Part shown: positions 36,327 to 45,800 of the stretch, in pieces | How positions within the stretch are numbered: the stretch's first letter is position 1 | How the letters are laid out: each line of letters starts with the position of its first letter | NCBI GenBank assembly: GCA_046732465.1 | Contig: JBKPND010000034.1 | Span: 38,488-102,487, forward strand | Direction of reading: 5' to 3' | From: DASUPK01 sp046732465 | GTDB lineage: Bacteria; Actinomycetota; Thermoleophilia; Solirubrobacterales; 70-9 | Length of the DNA: 64,000 nucleotides | Translations under genes and position numbers: made by a program | Notes under the pieces: model-generated | Told to the model about the DNA's origin: nothing | The model's input: the letters and a program-made list of their open reading frames with translations, nothing else | Databases searched by the model: none

Positions 36327-37729
36327 CTCGGAACCGGGCTCTTCTTCGAGGCCTCGACCAGCTCGTCGACGCGGCAGAGCTTCACCCGCGGTCGGCCGTG
36401 TGGCTTGCCGGCTTCGACCTCCGCGGCGTCGATCGCCTGCCAACCTTCGAAGGTGACGTGGTCGGGCTTGCGCTCGTCGAGCAGTGACTCGATCGCGCTG
36501 CGGTCGGAGGCGAGCTCCGCCTCCGGGATCGCCTCGGCCTCCAGGTCCTGGAACAGGTGGTCGACGGTCTCCTGGGCGTCCTTCTTGTTGGTCCCGATCA
36601 CGCCGGAGGGACCGCGCTTGATCCAGCCGACCGCGTAGAGCCCCGGCACCTGCTCGCCCGAGCCGTCGTGGACGCGGCCACCCTCGTTGTGGATCAACCC
36701 GCTGCCCTCGTCGAAGGGGGTGCCCTCGATCGGGACGCCCCGGTAGCCGATCGAGCGCAGCACCAGGCCGCACTCGATCGTCTCGCGCTCGCCGGTGTCG
36801 ACGGCGCGGATCCGGCCGGAGTCGTCGCGCTGGAGCTCGTTCCTGCCGACCACGATCCGCTCCACCTTGCCGTCGCCCTGGATCTCGACGGGGGAGCGGA
36901 GGAAGCGCATCACGATCCTCTTGCTCTTTCCCTCCGGATCGCGCTGGGAGAAGTCGGTGAAGATGTCGACGTTGCGGCGATTGGTGGGGTCGGCGTCGTC
37001 GGAGTCGAGCCACTCGCGGCTCAGCTCGTCGAGCTCCATCTCGCCAGGGTCGATGTCGATGTCGGCATCCACCATCTCGCCGAGCTCCCGGACCTCGGGG
37101 TTGGTGAAAGCCGCCTGGGCCGGCCCGCGGCGGCCAAGCACCAGGATCTCCTTGACCGAGGCGCCGTTGAAGGCCTCGATCGCGTGGTCGGCGGTGTCGG
37201 TCTCGCCGAGCTCGTCGGGGGTGAGGGCGAGCATCCGAGCCACGTCGGCGGCGACGTTCCCGTTGCCGATCACCACAACGCGCTCGCAGGAGAGGTCGAA
37301 CTCGCGGTCGGCGAAATCGGGGTGGGCGTTGTACCAGTTGACGAACTCGGTGGCGGGATGCGAACCGGGCAGCTCCTCACCGGGGATGCCGAGGTGGCGG
37401 TCGGTCTGCGTGCCGTAGGCGAAGACGACCGCGTGGTAGCGCTCGCGCAGTTCGTCGACCGAGACGTCGGTGCCCACCTCGACGTTGCCGAAGAAGCGGA
37501 ACTCGGGGCGGGCGGCGGTCTTCTCGTAGACCCGGATCACGGACTTGATCTTCGGGTGGTCCGGGGCCACGCCGAAGCGCACCAGCCCGTAGGGCGTGGG
37601 GAGGCGGTCGAACATGTCCACCTCGGCGTGCGTCCCGTCGTGCTTGAGGATGTGCTCGGCCGTGTAGAAGCCGGCCGGGCCGGAGCCGACGATGGCGACG
37701 CGCAGGGGATTTTGCTCGGTGCCGATCAA
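36323..37729 (-). CDS. fprA: FprA-like ferredoxin/adrenodoxin-type NADP+ reductase
   Basis: A 468-residue FAD/NADPH flavoprotein related to mycobacterial FprA and mitochondrial adrenodoxin reductase. It moves electrons from NADPH to ferredoxins, for example for P450s or Fe-S assembly. The FAD motif VAIVGSGPAGFYTAEHILKH is near residue 9, then FDRLPTPYGLVRFGVAPDHP, the NADP-site VVVIGNGNVAADVARML and LRSIGYRGVPIEGTPFDE. It is the downstream gene of a minus-strand pair with HemQ (24-bp gap). Two P450s elsewhere in the window may use it indirectly. Confidence 0.92.
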   Translation of the reverse strand: MIGTEQNPLRVAIVGSGPAGFYTAEHILKHDGTHAEVDMFDRLPTPYGLVRFGVAPDHPKIKSVIRVYEKTAARPEFRFFGNVEVGTDVSVDELRERYHAVVFAYGTQTDRHLGIPGEELPGSHPATEFVNWYNAHPDFADREFDLSCERVVVIGNGNVAADVARMLALTPDELGETDTADHAIEAFNGASVKEILVLGRRGPAQAAFTNPEVRELGEMVDADIDIDPGEMELDELSREWLDSDDADPTNRRNVDIFTDFSQRDPEGKSKRIVMRFLRSPVEIQGDGKVERIVVGRNELQRDDSGRIRAVDTGERETIECGLVLRSIGYRGVPIEGTPFDEGSGLIHNEGGRVHDGSGEQVPGLYAVGWIKRGPSGVIGTNKKDAQETVDHLFQDLEAEAIPEAELASDRSAIESLLDERKPDHVTFEGWQAIDAAEVEAGKPHGRPRVKLCRVDELVEASKKSPVPS

Positions 37730-37753
37730 AGCGAGCGGGAAAGGGTAGTGGGA

Positions 37754-38449
37754 TCAGGCCGTCGCCACGGCGGTGGCGGCGGTGCCGTCGAGCGCGTCGA
37801 GCGCCCGCCCGAGCGACATCGAGACGCAGGTGAAGATCGGGGTGTCCCGCAGCGTGTAGGAGCTCGACTCGGTGCCGCGCAGCTCCTGGACGAGATCGAG
37901 GAACTCGCCCGGCTCGTCCCCCTCGAAGGAGACCACGAACTCCTGGTCGTCGAGGCCGAAGGAGTACGCGGTGTTAATCGAGATCTCCGGATAGCGGCGG
38001 CCGACCTCGATGTGGTTGGCCATGATCCGCTGCCGCTCCTCCATGGGCAGGCCGTACCACTCGCGCTTCTTGTCGAAGGGGTAGACGAAGAGGTACTTTC
38101 GCTCCGACGTGCAGATCTCGGGCCGGGACTCGGAGTTCGAGTAGGGGGAGGGTTTGGTCATCGCGAGGTAGCTGTACGGCGTGGCGGCCCAGCGCGCCAG
38201 GCCGCTCTGGCCGAGGACGACGTGGAAGGTGTGGATGTCCTCGAGGATCGGGCTCTGGCTGAGCAGCATCAGGTCGACGTCGCCGCGGGTGCCGACCGTC
38301 GAATACGCTCGCAGCGAGCGGTCCTCCGCGAAGTCCTCGCAGGCGGCCTGGAATTCCGCCTTGTCGGCGGCCCGCTCCTCCGGGCTCCGCCGGCGCCAGG
38401 CGGGATCGACCTTGAAGAAGGTGAACTTGACGAACGTGCGGCCGGCCAC
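37754..38449 (-). CDS. hemQ: Coproheme decarboxylase HemQ (chlorite-dismutase family)
   Basis: A 231-residue HemQ of the chlorite-dismutase fold, which oxidatively decarboxylates coproheme to haem b in the coproporphyrin pathway. The catalytic Tyr/Lys motif YPFDKKREWYGLP corresponds to the Tyr145-Pro-x-x-Lys149 site of S. aureus HemQ. The proximal haem His lies in ANHIEVGRRYP, and the C-terminal strand region VVSFEGDEPGEFLDLVQ is conserved. GTG 38449 gives the start VAGRTFVKFTFFKVDPAW, which matches family N-termini; longer frames add a non-conserved region antisense to the divergent membrane protein. The two genes therefore overlap or abut at their 5' ends. Confidence 0.9.
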   Translation of the reverse strand: MAGRTFVKFTFFKVDPAWRRRSPEERAADKAEFQAACEDFAEDRSLRAYSTVGTRGDVDLMLLSQSPILEDIHTFHVVLGQSGLARWAATPYSYLAMTKPSPYSNSESRPEICTSERKYLFVYPFDKKREWYGLPMEERQRIMANHIEVGRRYPEISINTAYSFGLDDQEFVVSFEGDEPGEFLDLVQELRGTESSSYTLRDTPIFTCVSMSLGRALDALDGTAATAVATA

Positions 38450-40388
38450 GAGACGAAGGTTAGTGGTGGCCGCGATCACGGCCGGGGCACTCGTGTGCGG
38501 CTCGGCGACGCCCGCCGAAGCCCAATCCACCGGCTCCACGAGTGTGACCGTGGCGATCGTGCCCCGCGCGACGACGGTCGGCGAGCTCGCCGCGGTGCCG
38601 GGCATGTCGCCGGGGCTGATGAGCGCCGGCATCGGCGAGGTCCCCTCAGAGCAGACCTTCCTCGACGTCTCGCAGGGGAACCGGATCAACGACGCGCTCT
38701 ATGACCGCGACTTGACGGGCCTTTACCCATTTGCCCGCGAGGTGCCCGGCTGGGCGGCGCTGGTCCGTCGCGCGAGCGACGCCCCCGCGAACCTCGTCCC
38801 CGGCCTCCTGGCCGGCCGGCTTGAGACTGGCGGCATCGCCGCGGTGGCCCAGCAGCCGATGACGGCTTCGGCGCTGATGGCAACGAATCAGCGCGGGCTC
38901 GTGACACCATTTCGCCCCGGCGCCTGCCTCGATCGCTGCCTCGCGGTGGTGGATGCGAGTGTCGCCGGGCTCGGGGAGCTGGCCCGGAGGCTGCGCGGCG
39001 ATGATCTGCTGATCGCGATCGCCTCGTCGCCGCCCGACTCGAATCGGGCGCTGCCGATCGGGATCGCGGGTCGTGGCTTTGACGGGAACCTCACCTCCGA
39101 CTCGAGTCGCACCGACGGCTACGTCCTCTCCACGGATCTCGCTACGACGATCCTGCGGCGGTTCGGACTGGCGGTCCCGGACGAGATGGACGGCGAGCCG
39201 ATCCGGTCGGACGGGCCTGTCGATTCGACGGCGGTGAGCGAGCTCGCCGACCGGATGGCGGCAATCCCGGAGCGCCGGGCGCCGGTGCTGATCGCCTGTC
39301 TTGGCACGTGGTTTCTGCTCGCGGTTGCGGTCAACCGGATCGTCTTCGGATTGCGGCGTGTGGCGATGGCGTGGCTTGCCCTCTGCTTCGCGTACATGCC
39401 GCTGATGCTGCTCGTCGGGGCGTGGATCGAACCGGGCGCGGTCGCCGAGGGGCTGCTAGTCGGGCTGGGCTCAGCAGTGCTGGCAGCTCTCACCGTGCGC
39501 TTCGTCCCGGGCTGGCGGGGACTGGCGATCGCCTGCGCGATCACACTTGTCGCCTATGCGATCGACGTGATCGCCGGGTCGGGTCTGACCAGGCTCTCCC
39601 TCCTCGGCCCGAATCCAATCTTCGGCGTTCGCTTCTACGGGATCGGCAACGAGCTGGAGGCGTTGTTTGCCGTGATGTTGCCCGTCGGCGTGGCCGCGGG
39701 ACTGAGCGCTTACACCGGCTGGGGAAGGGGGGTGAGCCGGGGCGGGGCGATTGCCGCGTTCGTGGTCGCGGGTGCGGTCGGCGCCGTCGTCTTCGGGGCC
39801 GGGGCGTTCGGCGCCGACGTCGGCGCCGCGATCGTCCTGCCGATCGGGGCCGTCGTCGCAGCGTGGGCCCTCCCGGTAGAGGGTTCGCCGACTTTTGGTG
39901 GCATAGGAACCAAGAGTCGGCAAAGCCTCCTGGCTGCGGCCACGATCGCGGCGGCGCCGCTCGTCGTTCTGGCCCTGCTTGCCTTCATTGATTTGGTTTC
40001 CGGGGCCAATGCGCATCTCACCAGCTCGGTGCTCGACGCCGGCGGCGCGTCGGACCTCGCCGACGTCGCCCAGCGACGCCTGGAGCTCTCCGTCCACGAC
40101 TTCGCCCAGGCCGCCGCCAATCCCCTCTTCTGGATCGTCGTGGTGGGAATCGGGGTGGGGGTCAACCAGTGGCGCCGGATCGACGCCTGGCTCACGCCCG
40201 CCCCAATCGCCCGCGCGGGCCTGATCGGCGCCTGCGCCGCCGTCGCCGTGGGCGTGCTGGTGAACGATTCGGGGGCGACCTTCCTTGTGCTCGGCAGCCT
40301 CGCTCTGGGCGCGTTTCTCGCCTACGCCTGGTCCCAGGCGGGGGAAATCGGTAGTTCGCCGCGTAATCCTCGGGTGGACCCCGGGTAA
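38436..40388 (+). CDS. Exported polytopic membrane protein with alkaline-phosphatase-like ectodomain
   Basis: About 650 residues from GTG 38436, whose product begins with an Arg-rich n-region and a signal peptide ending ATPAEAQ; GTG 38463 is an alternative. Residues ~35-290 form an exported domain containing DGYVLSTDLATTILRRFGL then PDEMDGEPI, which resembles the C-terminal part of sulfatase/phosphodiesterase (alkaline phosphatase superfamily) proteins. From about residue 300 there are around ten TM segments with loops, including GVRFYGIGNELEALFAV. No known family fits the whole. It lies 59 bp upstream of a glycosyltransferase/flippase fusion on the same strand, which suggests a shared role in cell-surface lipid or glycan export. 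Confidence 0.75.
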   Translation: MRPATRRRLVVAAITAGALVCGSATPAEAQSTGSTSVTVAIVPRATTVGELAAVPGMSPGLMSAGIGEVPSEQTFLDVSQGNRINDALYDRDLTGLYPFAREVPGWAALVRRASDAPANLVPGLLAGRLETGGIAAVAQQPMTASALMATNQRGLVTPFRPGACLDRCLAVVDASVAGLGELARRLRGDDLLIAIASSPPDSNRALPIGIAGRGFDGNLTSDSSRTDGYVLSTDLATTILRRFGLAVPDEMDGEPIRSDGPVDSTAVSELADRMAAIPERRAPVLIACLGTWFLLAVAVNRIVFGLRRVAMAWLALCFAYMPLMLLVGAWIEPGAVAEGLLVGLGSAVLAALTVRFVPGWRGLAIACAITLVAYAIDVIAGSGLTRLSLLGPNPIFGVRFYGIGNELEALFAVMLPVGVAAGLSAYTGWGRGVSRGGAIAAFVVAGAVGAVVFGAGAFGADVGAAIVLPIGAVVAAWALPVEGSPTFGGIGTKSRQSLLAAATIAAAPLVVLALLAFIDLVSGANAHLTSSVLDAGGASDLADVAQRRLELSVHDFAQAAANPLFWIVVVGIGVGVNQWRRIDAWLTPAPIARAGLIGACAAVAVGVLVNDSGATFLVLGSLALGAFLAYAWSQAGEIGSSPRNPRVDPG

Positions 40389-40447
40389 ATGGACGGGGTG
40401 TGACCTCCGCCACGAAGCACAGCCAGCCGTCTCGGTACCCTGAACCA

Positions 40448-42802
40448 ATGCGCATTGCGCTTGTCTCGCCCTATTCCTGGACGTATCAGGGAGGCGTGAA
40501 CAGGCACGTCGAAGCGCTGGCGGAGCAGTTCATCGCTCGGGGAGAGCACGTACGGGTGCTGGCTCCGTGGGATCCGCCGGGCTTCATCAGTCGCCGCCTG
40601 CACCGCTCCCAACCCGAGCTCCGGGAGGCTCCCGACTACCTGATCCCGCTCGGGCGCACGCTCGGCGTCGGGGCGAACGGCGCCGTCTCCAACCTCTCCG
40701 TCTTCCCGGAGGGCCCGATCGCGTTGCGCCGCGAGCTGCGCGCCGGCAAGTTCGACGTGGTCCACGTCCACGAGCCGCTCGCCCCGACGGTCGGCTGGGA
40801 CGCGACCGTCTTCCGCGACGCGCCGGTGGTGGGCACCTTCCACGCCTACTCCACCAAGGCCTTCCCGAATCACGTCGCGACGATGCTCGGTGCCCGTCGC
40901 CGCTTCAACCAGCTCTCGGCGCGGATCGCCGTCTCCGACGCCGCCGCCTGGACCGGCAAGCGCTGGTTCGGCGGCGACTACATGATCGTCCCCAACGGGG
41001 TCGACATCGAGGCGGCGCCGAAGGGGCCGAAGCGGCCAAGTGAGGAGCTTCGCCTGCTGTTCGTCGGCCGCGCCGAGGAGCGCAAGGGCCTCCCGGTGCT
41101 GCTCGCGGCCTTCCAGGCGCTGGTCGAGCACGTGCCCTCCCGGCTGACGGTGATCGGTGCGGATCCCGAGGACGTCTCCCGCCTGGTCGCCGACCCCGAC
41201 GTCCTCTCTCACATCGACGTGCTCGGCAAGGTGTCCGACTCGGTTCTCTGGCGCCATCTCGGCGACGCCGATCTCCTCTGCGCCCCCTCCCTGGCCGGCG
41301 AGAGCTTCGGCATGGTGCTGATCGAGGCCATGGCGTCCGGCACGCCGGTGATCGCCTCGGGCATCGCCGGCTACAGCGACGTCGTCACCGACGGGGTCGA
41401 CGGCGTCCTCGTGCCGCCCGCCGATCCGCAGGCCCTGGCCGAAGAGCTGCAATTGCTGGCGCACGAGCCCGAGCGCCTCGCCGCGATGGGCGACGCCGGG
41501 CGCCGGAGCGCCGAGCGCTACGCCTGGCCGCGCATCGCCGACGAGGTCAAGCAGGTCTATGAGTGGGTCGCGAAACCTGCGCCGGCGCAGGTGCGAGGAC
41601 ACGCCCCGGAGCGACCCGTTTCCGGTTGGGCCGAGTCCGCCGCGAGGCGGACCGGGCTCGTCCCCCTCGACGGCGGTCCTCGCCGACCGGCGAAACGCCT
41701 GCCATCCCTGGAGCCGGCCCCGGTCGCCAACGAGGGCGGACGTGGGCGCCGCGCCGCGCGCAAGGCCGGCGTGGCCGTCGCAGGAGCACTCGGACTTCTG
41801 CTCACCGCACTCGCCGCCCGGCGGATCGGCGTCGACCAGGTGGCGAGCAACATCATCGACTCGGACCTCAAGTGGCTGCTGATCGCGTTCGGGCTGATGG
41901 TCGCCGCGATGTTCTCCCGTGCCGCCTCCTGGGTTGCAATCGCCAGGGCCGCCCTCCCCGGCCGTCAGGTGAGGCGCCGGGACGTCACCTCGGCGACGAT
42001 GATCGGTGTCCTCATGTCGGCGACGCTGCCGGCCAGGCTCGGCGAGCCCGCGAGGGCCATGGTCCTCTCCCGGCGCGTCGGCAGGATGCGCGAGACGTTC
42101 CCGGTCCTGATCGGAACGCTCGTCTCCCAGACCGCCCTGAACATCTTCGCGCTGGCCCTCCTCGGCGGGATCATCGTCTCGACCACCGACCTCTTCCAGA
42201 CCAGCACCCAGAAGCTGTTCCTGGTCTCAACCGCGCCGCTCCTGATCCTGCTCGCTGTGATGCTGGCGCCGTCCCTGGTCAAGGTGAACGGACAGGGCCG
42301 GATCGCCCGGGCGATCAAGGCGGTTCGCGGGGCGATCAAGCAGGCCCGTCGTGGCCTGAGCGTCTTCCGCGATCCCCGCAAGGGCTCGTTCGCTGCCTTC
42401 GCCCAGCTCTTCGCCTGGTTCCTGCAGCTGCTCTCCTGCTGGGCCCTGTTCGCCGCCCTGGGGCTGGACCACAAGGTCGCGATCGGCGCGGCCGCCGCGT
42501 GTCTGTTCGCGGTGAACGTCACCGCCGTCGTGCCGGCGACCCCCTCGAACATCGGCATCTTCCAGCTCGCGATCATCAGCGTCCTCACCAAGGGCTTCGG
42601 CATCCCGGCAGCCGATGCGCTCGCCTACGGCGTGATCCTGCAGGCGGTCGAGATCGCGACCGCGGTCGCGCTCGGCGTCCCCGCGCTGGTTCGCGAGGGC
42701 GTCACCTGGTCCGACATGCGCCTCCGGGCCCTGTCGGCCGCGCCGGTGCATCTCCCGGAGCGGCCGCGCCGGGAGCGCAGCGGCGAGCGCATCTCCGCCT
42801 AG
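40448..42802 (+). CDS. GT4 glycosyltransferase fused to a UPF0104/LPG-flippase-like membrane domain
   Basis: A 784-residue two-part protein. Residues ~1-380 are a GT-B glycosyltransferase of family 4 close to PimA, the phosphatidylinositol mannosyltransferase: MRIALVSPYSWTYQGGVNRH at the start, VHVHEPLAPTVGW, GRAEERKGLPVLLAAF, and the nucleotide-sugar motif GESFGMVLIEAMASGTPVIA (E-x7-E). A Pro/Arg-rich linker (~400-445) follows. Residues ~455-770 hold about eight TM helices of the lysylphosphatidylglycerol-flippase-like UPF0104 family (GVLMSATLPARLGEPARAM, TPSNIGIFQLAII). ATG 40448 is preferred over an upstream 40400 start. Fusion suggests coupled synthesis and flipping of a glycolipid. Confidence 0.88.
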   Translation: MRIALVSPYSWTYQGGVNRHVEALAEQFIARGEHVRVLAPWDPPGFISRRLHRSQPELREAPDYLIPLGRTLGVGANGAVSNLSVFPEGPIALRRELRAGKFDVVHVHEPLAPTVGWDATVFRDAPVVGTFHAYSTKAFPNHVATMLGARRRFNQLSARIAVSDAAAWTGKRWFGGDYMIVPNGVDIEAAPKGPKRPSEELRLLFVGRAEERKGLPVLLAAFQALVEHVPSRLTVIGADPEDVSRLVADPDVLSHIDVLGKVSDSVLWRHLGDADLLCAPSLAGESFGMVLIEAMASGTPVIASGIAGYSDVVTDGVDGVLVPPADPQALAEELQLLAHEPERLAAMGDAGRRSAERYAWPRIADEVKQVYEWVAKPAPAQVRGHAPERPVSGWAESAARRTGLVPLDGGPRRPAKRLPSLEPAPVANEGGRGRRAARKAGVAVAGALGLLLTALAARRIGVDQVASNIIDSDLKWLLIAFGLMVAAMFSRAASWVAIARAALPGRQVRRRDVTSATMIGVLMSATLPARLGEPARAMVLSRRVGRMRETFPVLIGTLVSQTALNIFALALLGGIIVSTTDLFQTSTQKLFLVSTAPLLILLAVMLAPSLVKVNGQGRIARAIKAVRGAIKQARRGLSVFRDPRKGSFAAFAQLFAWFLQLLSCWALFAALGLDHKVAIGAAAACLFAVNVTAVVPATPSNIGIFQLAIISVLTKGFGIPAADALAYGVILQAVEIATAVALGVPALVREGVTWSDMRLRALSAAPVHLPERPRRERSGERISA

Positions 42803-42820
42803 CCCGCGCGGACACAATCG

Positions 42821-45800
42821 GTGGTGGCGCTGCGCGAGAATCAAGGCGTGCCTCGTACCGCTCTGTGCCCGGTCCTGATCCGGCGGGACGACGAACTGGG
42901 TGTTCTGGAAGACGCTCTGCTGGCGGCGCGCCGCGGCGAGAGCCGCTTCGTGGTGCTCGCCGGGGAGGCCGGTATCGGGAAGACGCGGTTGTCGCGCGAG
43001 CTCGCCCGCGAGGCCCGAGAGCTCGGCTGCGCCGTGCTCTCCGGCGGGGCGAGCGACGCGGAGGTCTCGCTTCCCTACCTGCCCTTCGTCGAGGCGATCG
43101 GCAACTACCTGGACGAGCAGGACCTCGACCGGCTCCGGGAAGCCCTCGGGCCGGCGCTGGGGGAGCTGGGTCAGCTCTTCCCGACCCTGGCGGGCGACCG
43201 GTTGCCTGAGCCATCGACCGACCCCGGCCAGGCGAAGCTACGCCTCTTCGAGTCGATCGTCTCGCTGCTGGCGCTCCCGGCGCGCGACCGGACGGTGATG
43301 CTCGTGATCGAGGACGTCCACTGGGCGGACGCCTCCACCCGCGAGCTGCTCGACTACCTGGCCCGGCGCCTCACCGACCTGCCCTCACTGATCGTCGTCA
43401 CCTACCGGACGGACGAGCTTCACCGCCGCCATCCGTTCGTGCCGACTCTGCAGGGCTGGCGTCGCTCCGGACTCGCGGACGTCCTGGAGCTGGAGCCGCT
43501 GTCGGAGGAGGGGATCGGCGAGATGCTCGCCGCCATCCTCGGCCCCGACGAGGTGGATCGGGAGCTCCACGAGCTGATGCTGGAGCGGACGGAGGGAAAC
43601 CCGTTCGTGCTCGAGGAGATGTTGCGCGAGGTGGTGGAGAGCTCGGCGTCGGGAGACGGCGTTGACCGCGAGGCGGTCAGCCGGACTCGGCTGCCGGAGT
43701 CCGTCCGCCAGGCGATCCTGCTCCGCGTCCAGCGGCTGGGCGACGAGAGTGCCGCCGTGCTCGAGGCCGCGGCGGCCCTCGGCCGGGTCTTCGACCACGC
43801 GACACTGCTCGCGGTCTCCGGCCGGCCCGAGTCCACCGTCCACCAGGCCCTCGAGGCAGCGACCGCCCAGCAGCTGATCGAGGAGGATCCGGCCCACCCG
43901 GGCCTGTATTCGTGGCGCCACGCGCTCACCCAGGAGGCGATCTACGCGGAGATCGTCACCCCGCGGCGCCAGGCGATTCATTCGCGCGCGGCGGACGTGC
44001 TGGGTGAGGCCGAGATGACCTGGGCGGTCGAACTCGCCAACCACCTTCTCGGCGCGGGGCGCTTCGAGGAGGCGGTGCCGATCTGCCTGCGCGCAGCCGA
44101 GGACGCGGAGGGCACCCTCGCGTTCGGAGAGGCAGTGTCGATCCTAGAACGGGTCCTGCCGTACGTCCCGGACCGGCTCGAGAACGCGCGTGTCCTCTGC
44201 CGGATCGGAAACGATCATCAGCGCAACGGCGAGCCGGCCACCGCGATCGGTTACCTCAGTTCCGGCATCGGCATCATGGAGGAATGCGGGGAGGAGCTCG
44301 AGGCGGCGCACTACCGGCTCGTCCTGGGGCGGGCTCACTGGGAGTCCAGGCAGCCCGATGCCGCCCGCGCCGAGTACGAGCATGCCCTGGCAGTGCTCGA
44401 GGCAGCGGGCCCGTCGGCCGATCTCTCGATGGCGCACCAGCGCCTGGCGGGGCTGGACGCGTTCCAGCTCGACTACCGAGGCTGTCTGAAGTCGGCGCGA
44501 CGGGCGGTGGAGATCGCCGAGCAGGTGGGTGCCGATTACGAACGCGTCTGGGCGCTTGGCTTCGTCGCGCTCGGCTACATCGACGGGGTCGAGCAGGAGC
44601 GCGGGCTGGCCCTGTTGGACAAGTCCTTCCTCGAGGCCCGTGAGAAGGGCTACTCGCAGATCGCGAGCAACGTGGCTTGGAACACGATCTGGACGCGCAC
44701 CCACATGATGCTCCCGGAACTCGAAGAGTGGATCGAGCGGCTCGAGTCGCTGCCCTTCTACGCGAGTTACGGACATCGCTCCGGCGACCCGCTCTGCCGC
44801 TGCTATGTCGCGACCGCGCGAGGCGACCTCGAGGACGCTCTCGCTCGGGGCGAGGCCGCCGCACGCCGGCACGAGCGGCTGGGCTTCGCGAAGATGGAGT
44901 GGCGAGCCCGAATCCACATAGCATTGATCTTGGCCGAGCTCGGACTGGGTGAGCGGGCGGCTGAGACGCTGCCGCCGGTCTCAACCCGGACGGAGTTGCA
45001 GGACATCACCTACGACGCAGCTGCGAGGATCCGGGTCGCAAAGAGCCTCGGACGGAACGGGGACGCCCTCGAGGTGGCGGAGGAGATCGTCGAGCAGGCC
45101 GAGGGCCTCGCGACCTTCAGGGAGACGCTCGCCCTCGCCGCCGACGTGCTCGCCCCCGCCGGTCGGCTGGACGAGGTGGAGCAGCTTGCGGCCGCCGCAC
45201 GCGCTCATCCGACCGAGGCCGGCGCCGCGTACCTCGATCAGATCGAGGGTCACCTAGCCTTGATGCGCGGCGAGCATGAGAAGGCGGCGGCGAGCTTTGA
45301 CGTGCTCGTGGACGCCGCGACGGATGCCGGCTATCCGCTGGTGGCGATGCGCGGGAGGACACTTCGGGCGCGGGCCTTGGCCGCGGGCGGTAGATCCGAG
45401 GACGCCGCCGCGGAGTTGCGAGCTGTCGTTGAGGAGGCCGATCGGATCAACGCGCGCCTGATCGCGCGAGAGATACGGGAGGCCGGCGACGAGCTCGGCA
45501 TCGAGCTGCCCCTGGCGCCGGAGGAGCCGCCCACCGAGGCAGCGCCGGTGGCCGTCGTGCCGCAGGGCGAAAGGCTCGTCACTTCGCTCTTCGCCGATGT
45601 TCGGGGCTACTCCGAGCTCGGCTCGACGCTGGCCCCGACCGCGCTTGCCGAGCGCGTTGCGATGCTCTACCGCCTCGCCCGGGTGGCCGTGGAGCGCCGC
45701 CAGGGGATCATCGACAAGTTCGCGGGCGACGCCGTGATGGCCACCTTCAACGTCTCGGGTACGAGCACCGCCCACACGGTCGACGCCCTGGAGGCCGCGC

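Noticed and set aside
36557..38704. 715-codon open frame antisense to fprA and hemQ
   Set aside because: Composition is biased towards Asp/Val/Arg/Glu with no recognisable motif. Both minus-strand genes have full catalytic motifs.
41563..43209. 548-codon frame overlapping the GT4/flippase fusion and ATPase
   Set aside because: Low-complexity Arg/Pro/Gly translation, out of frame with two recognised proteins.
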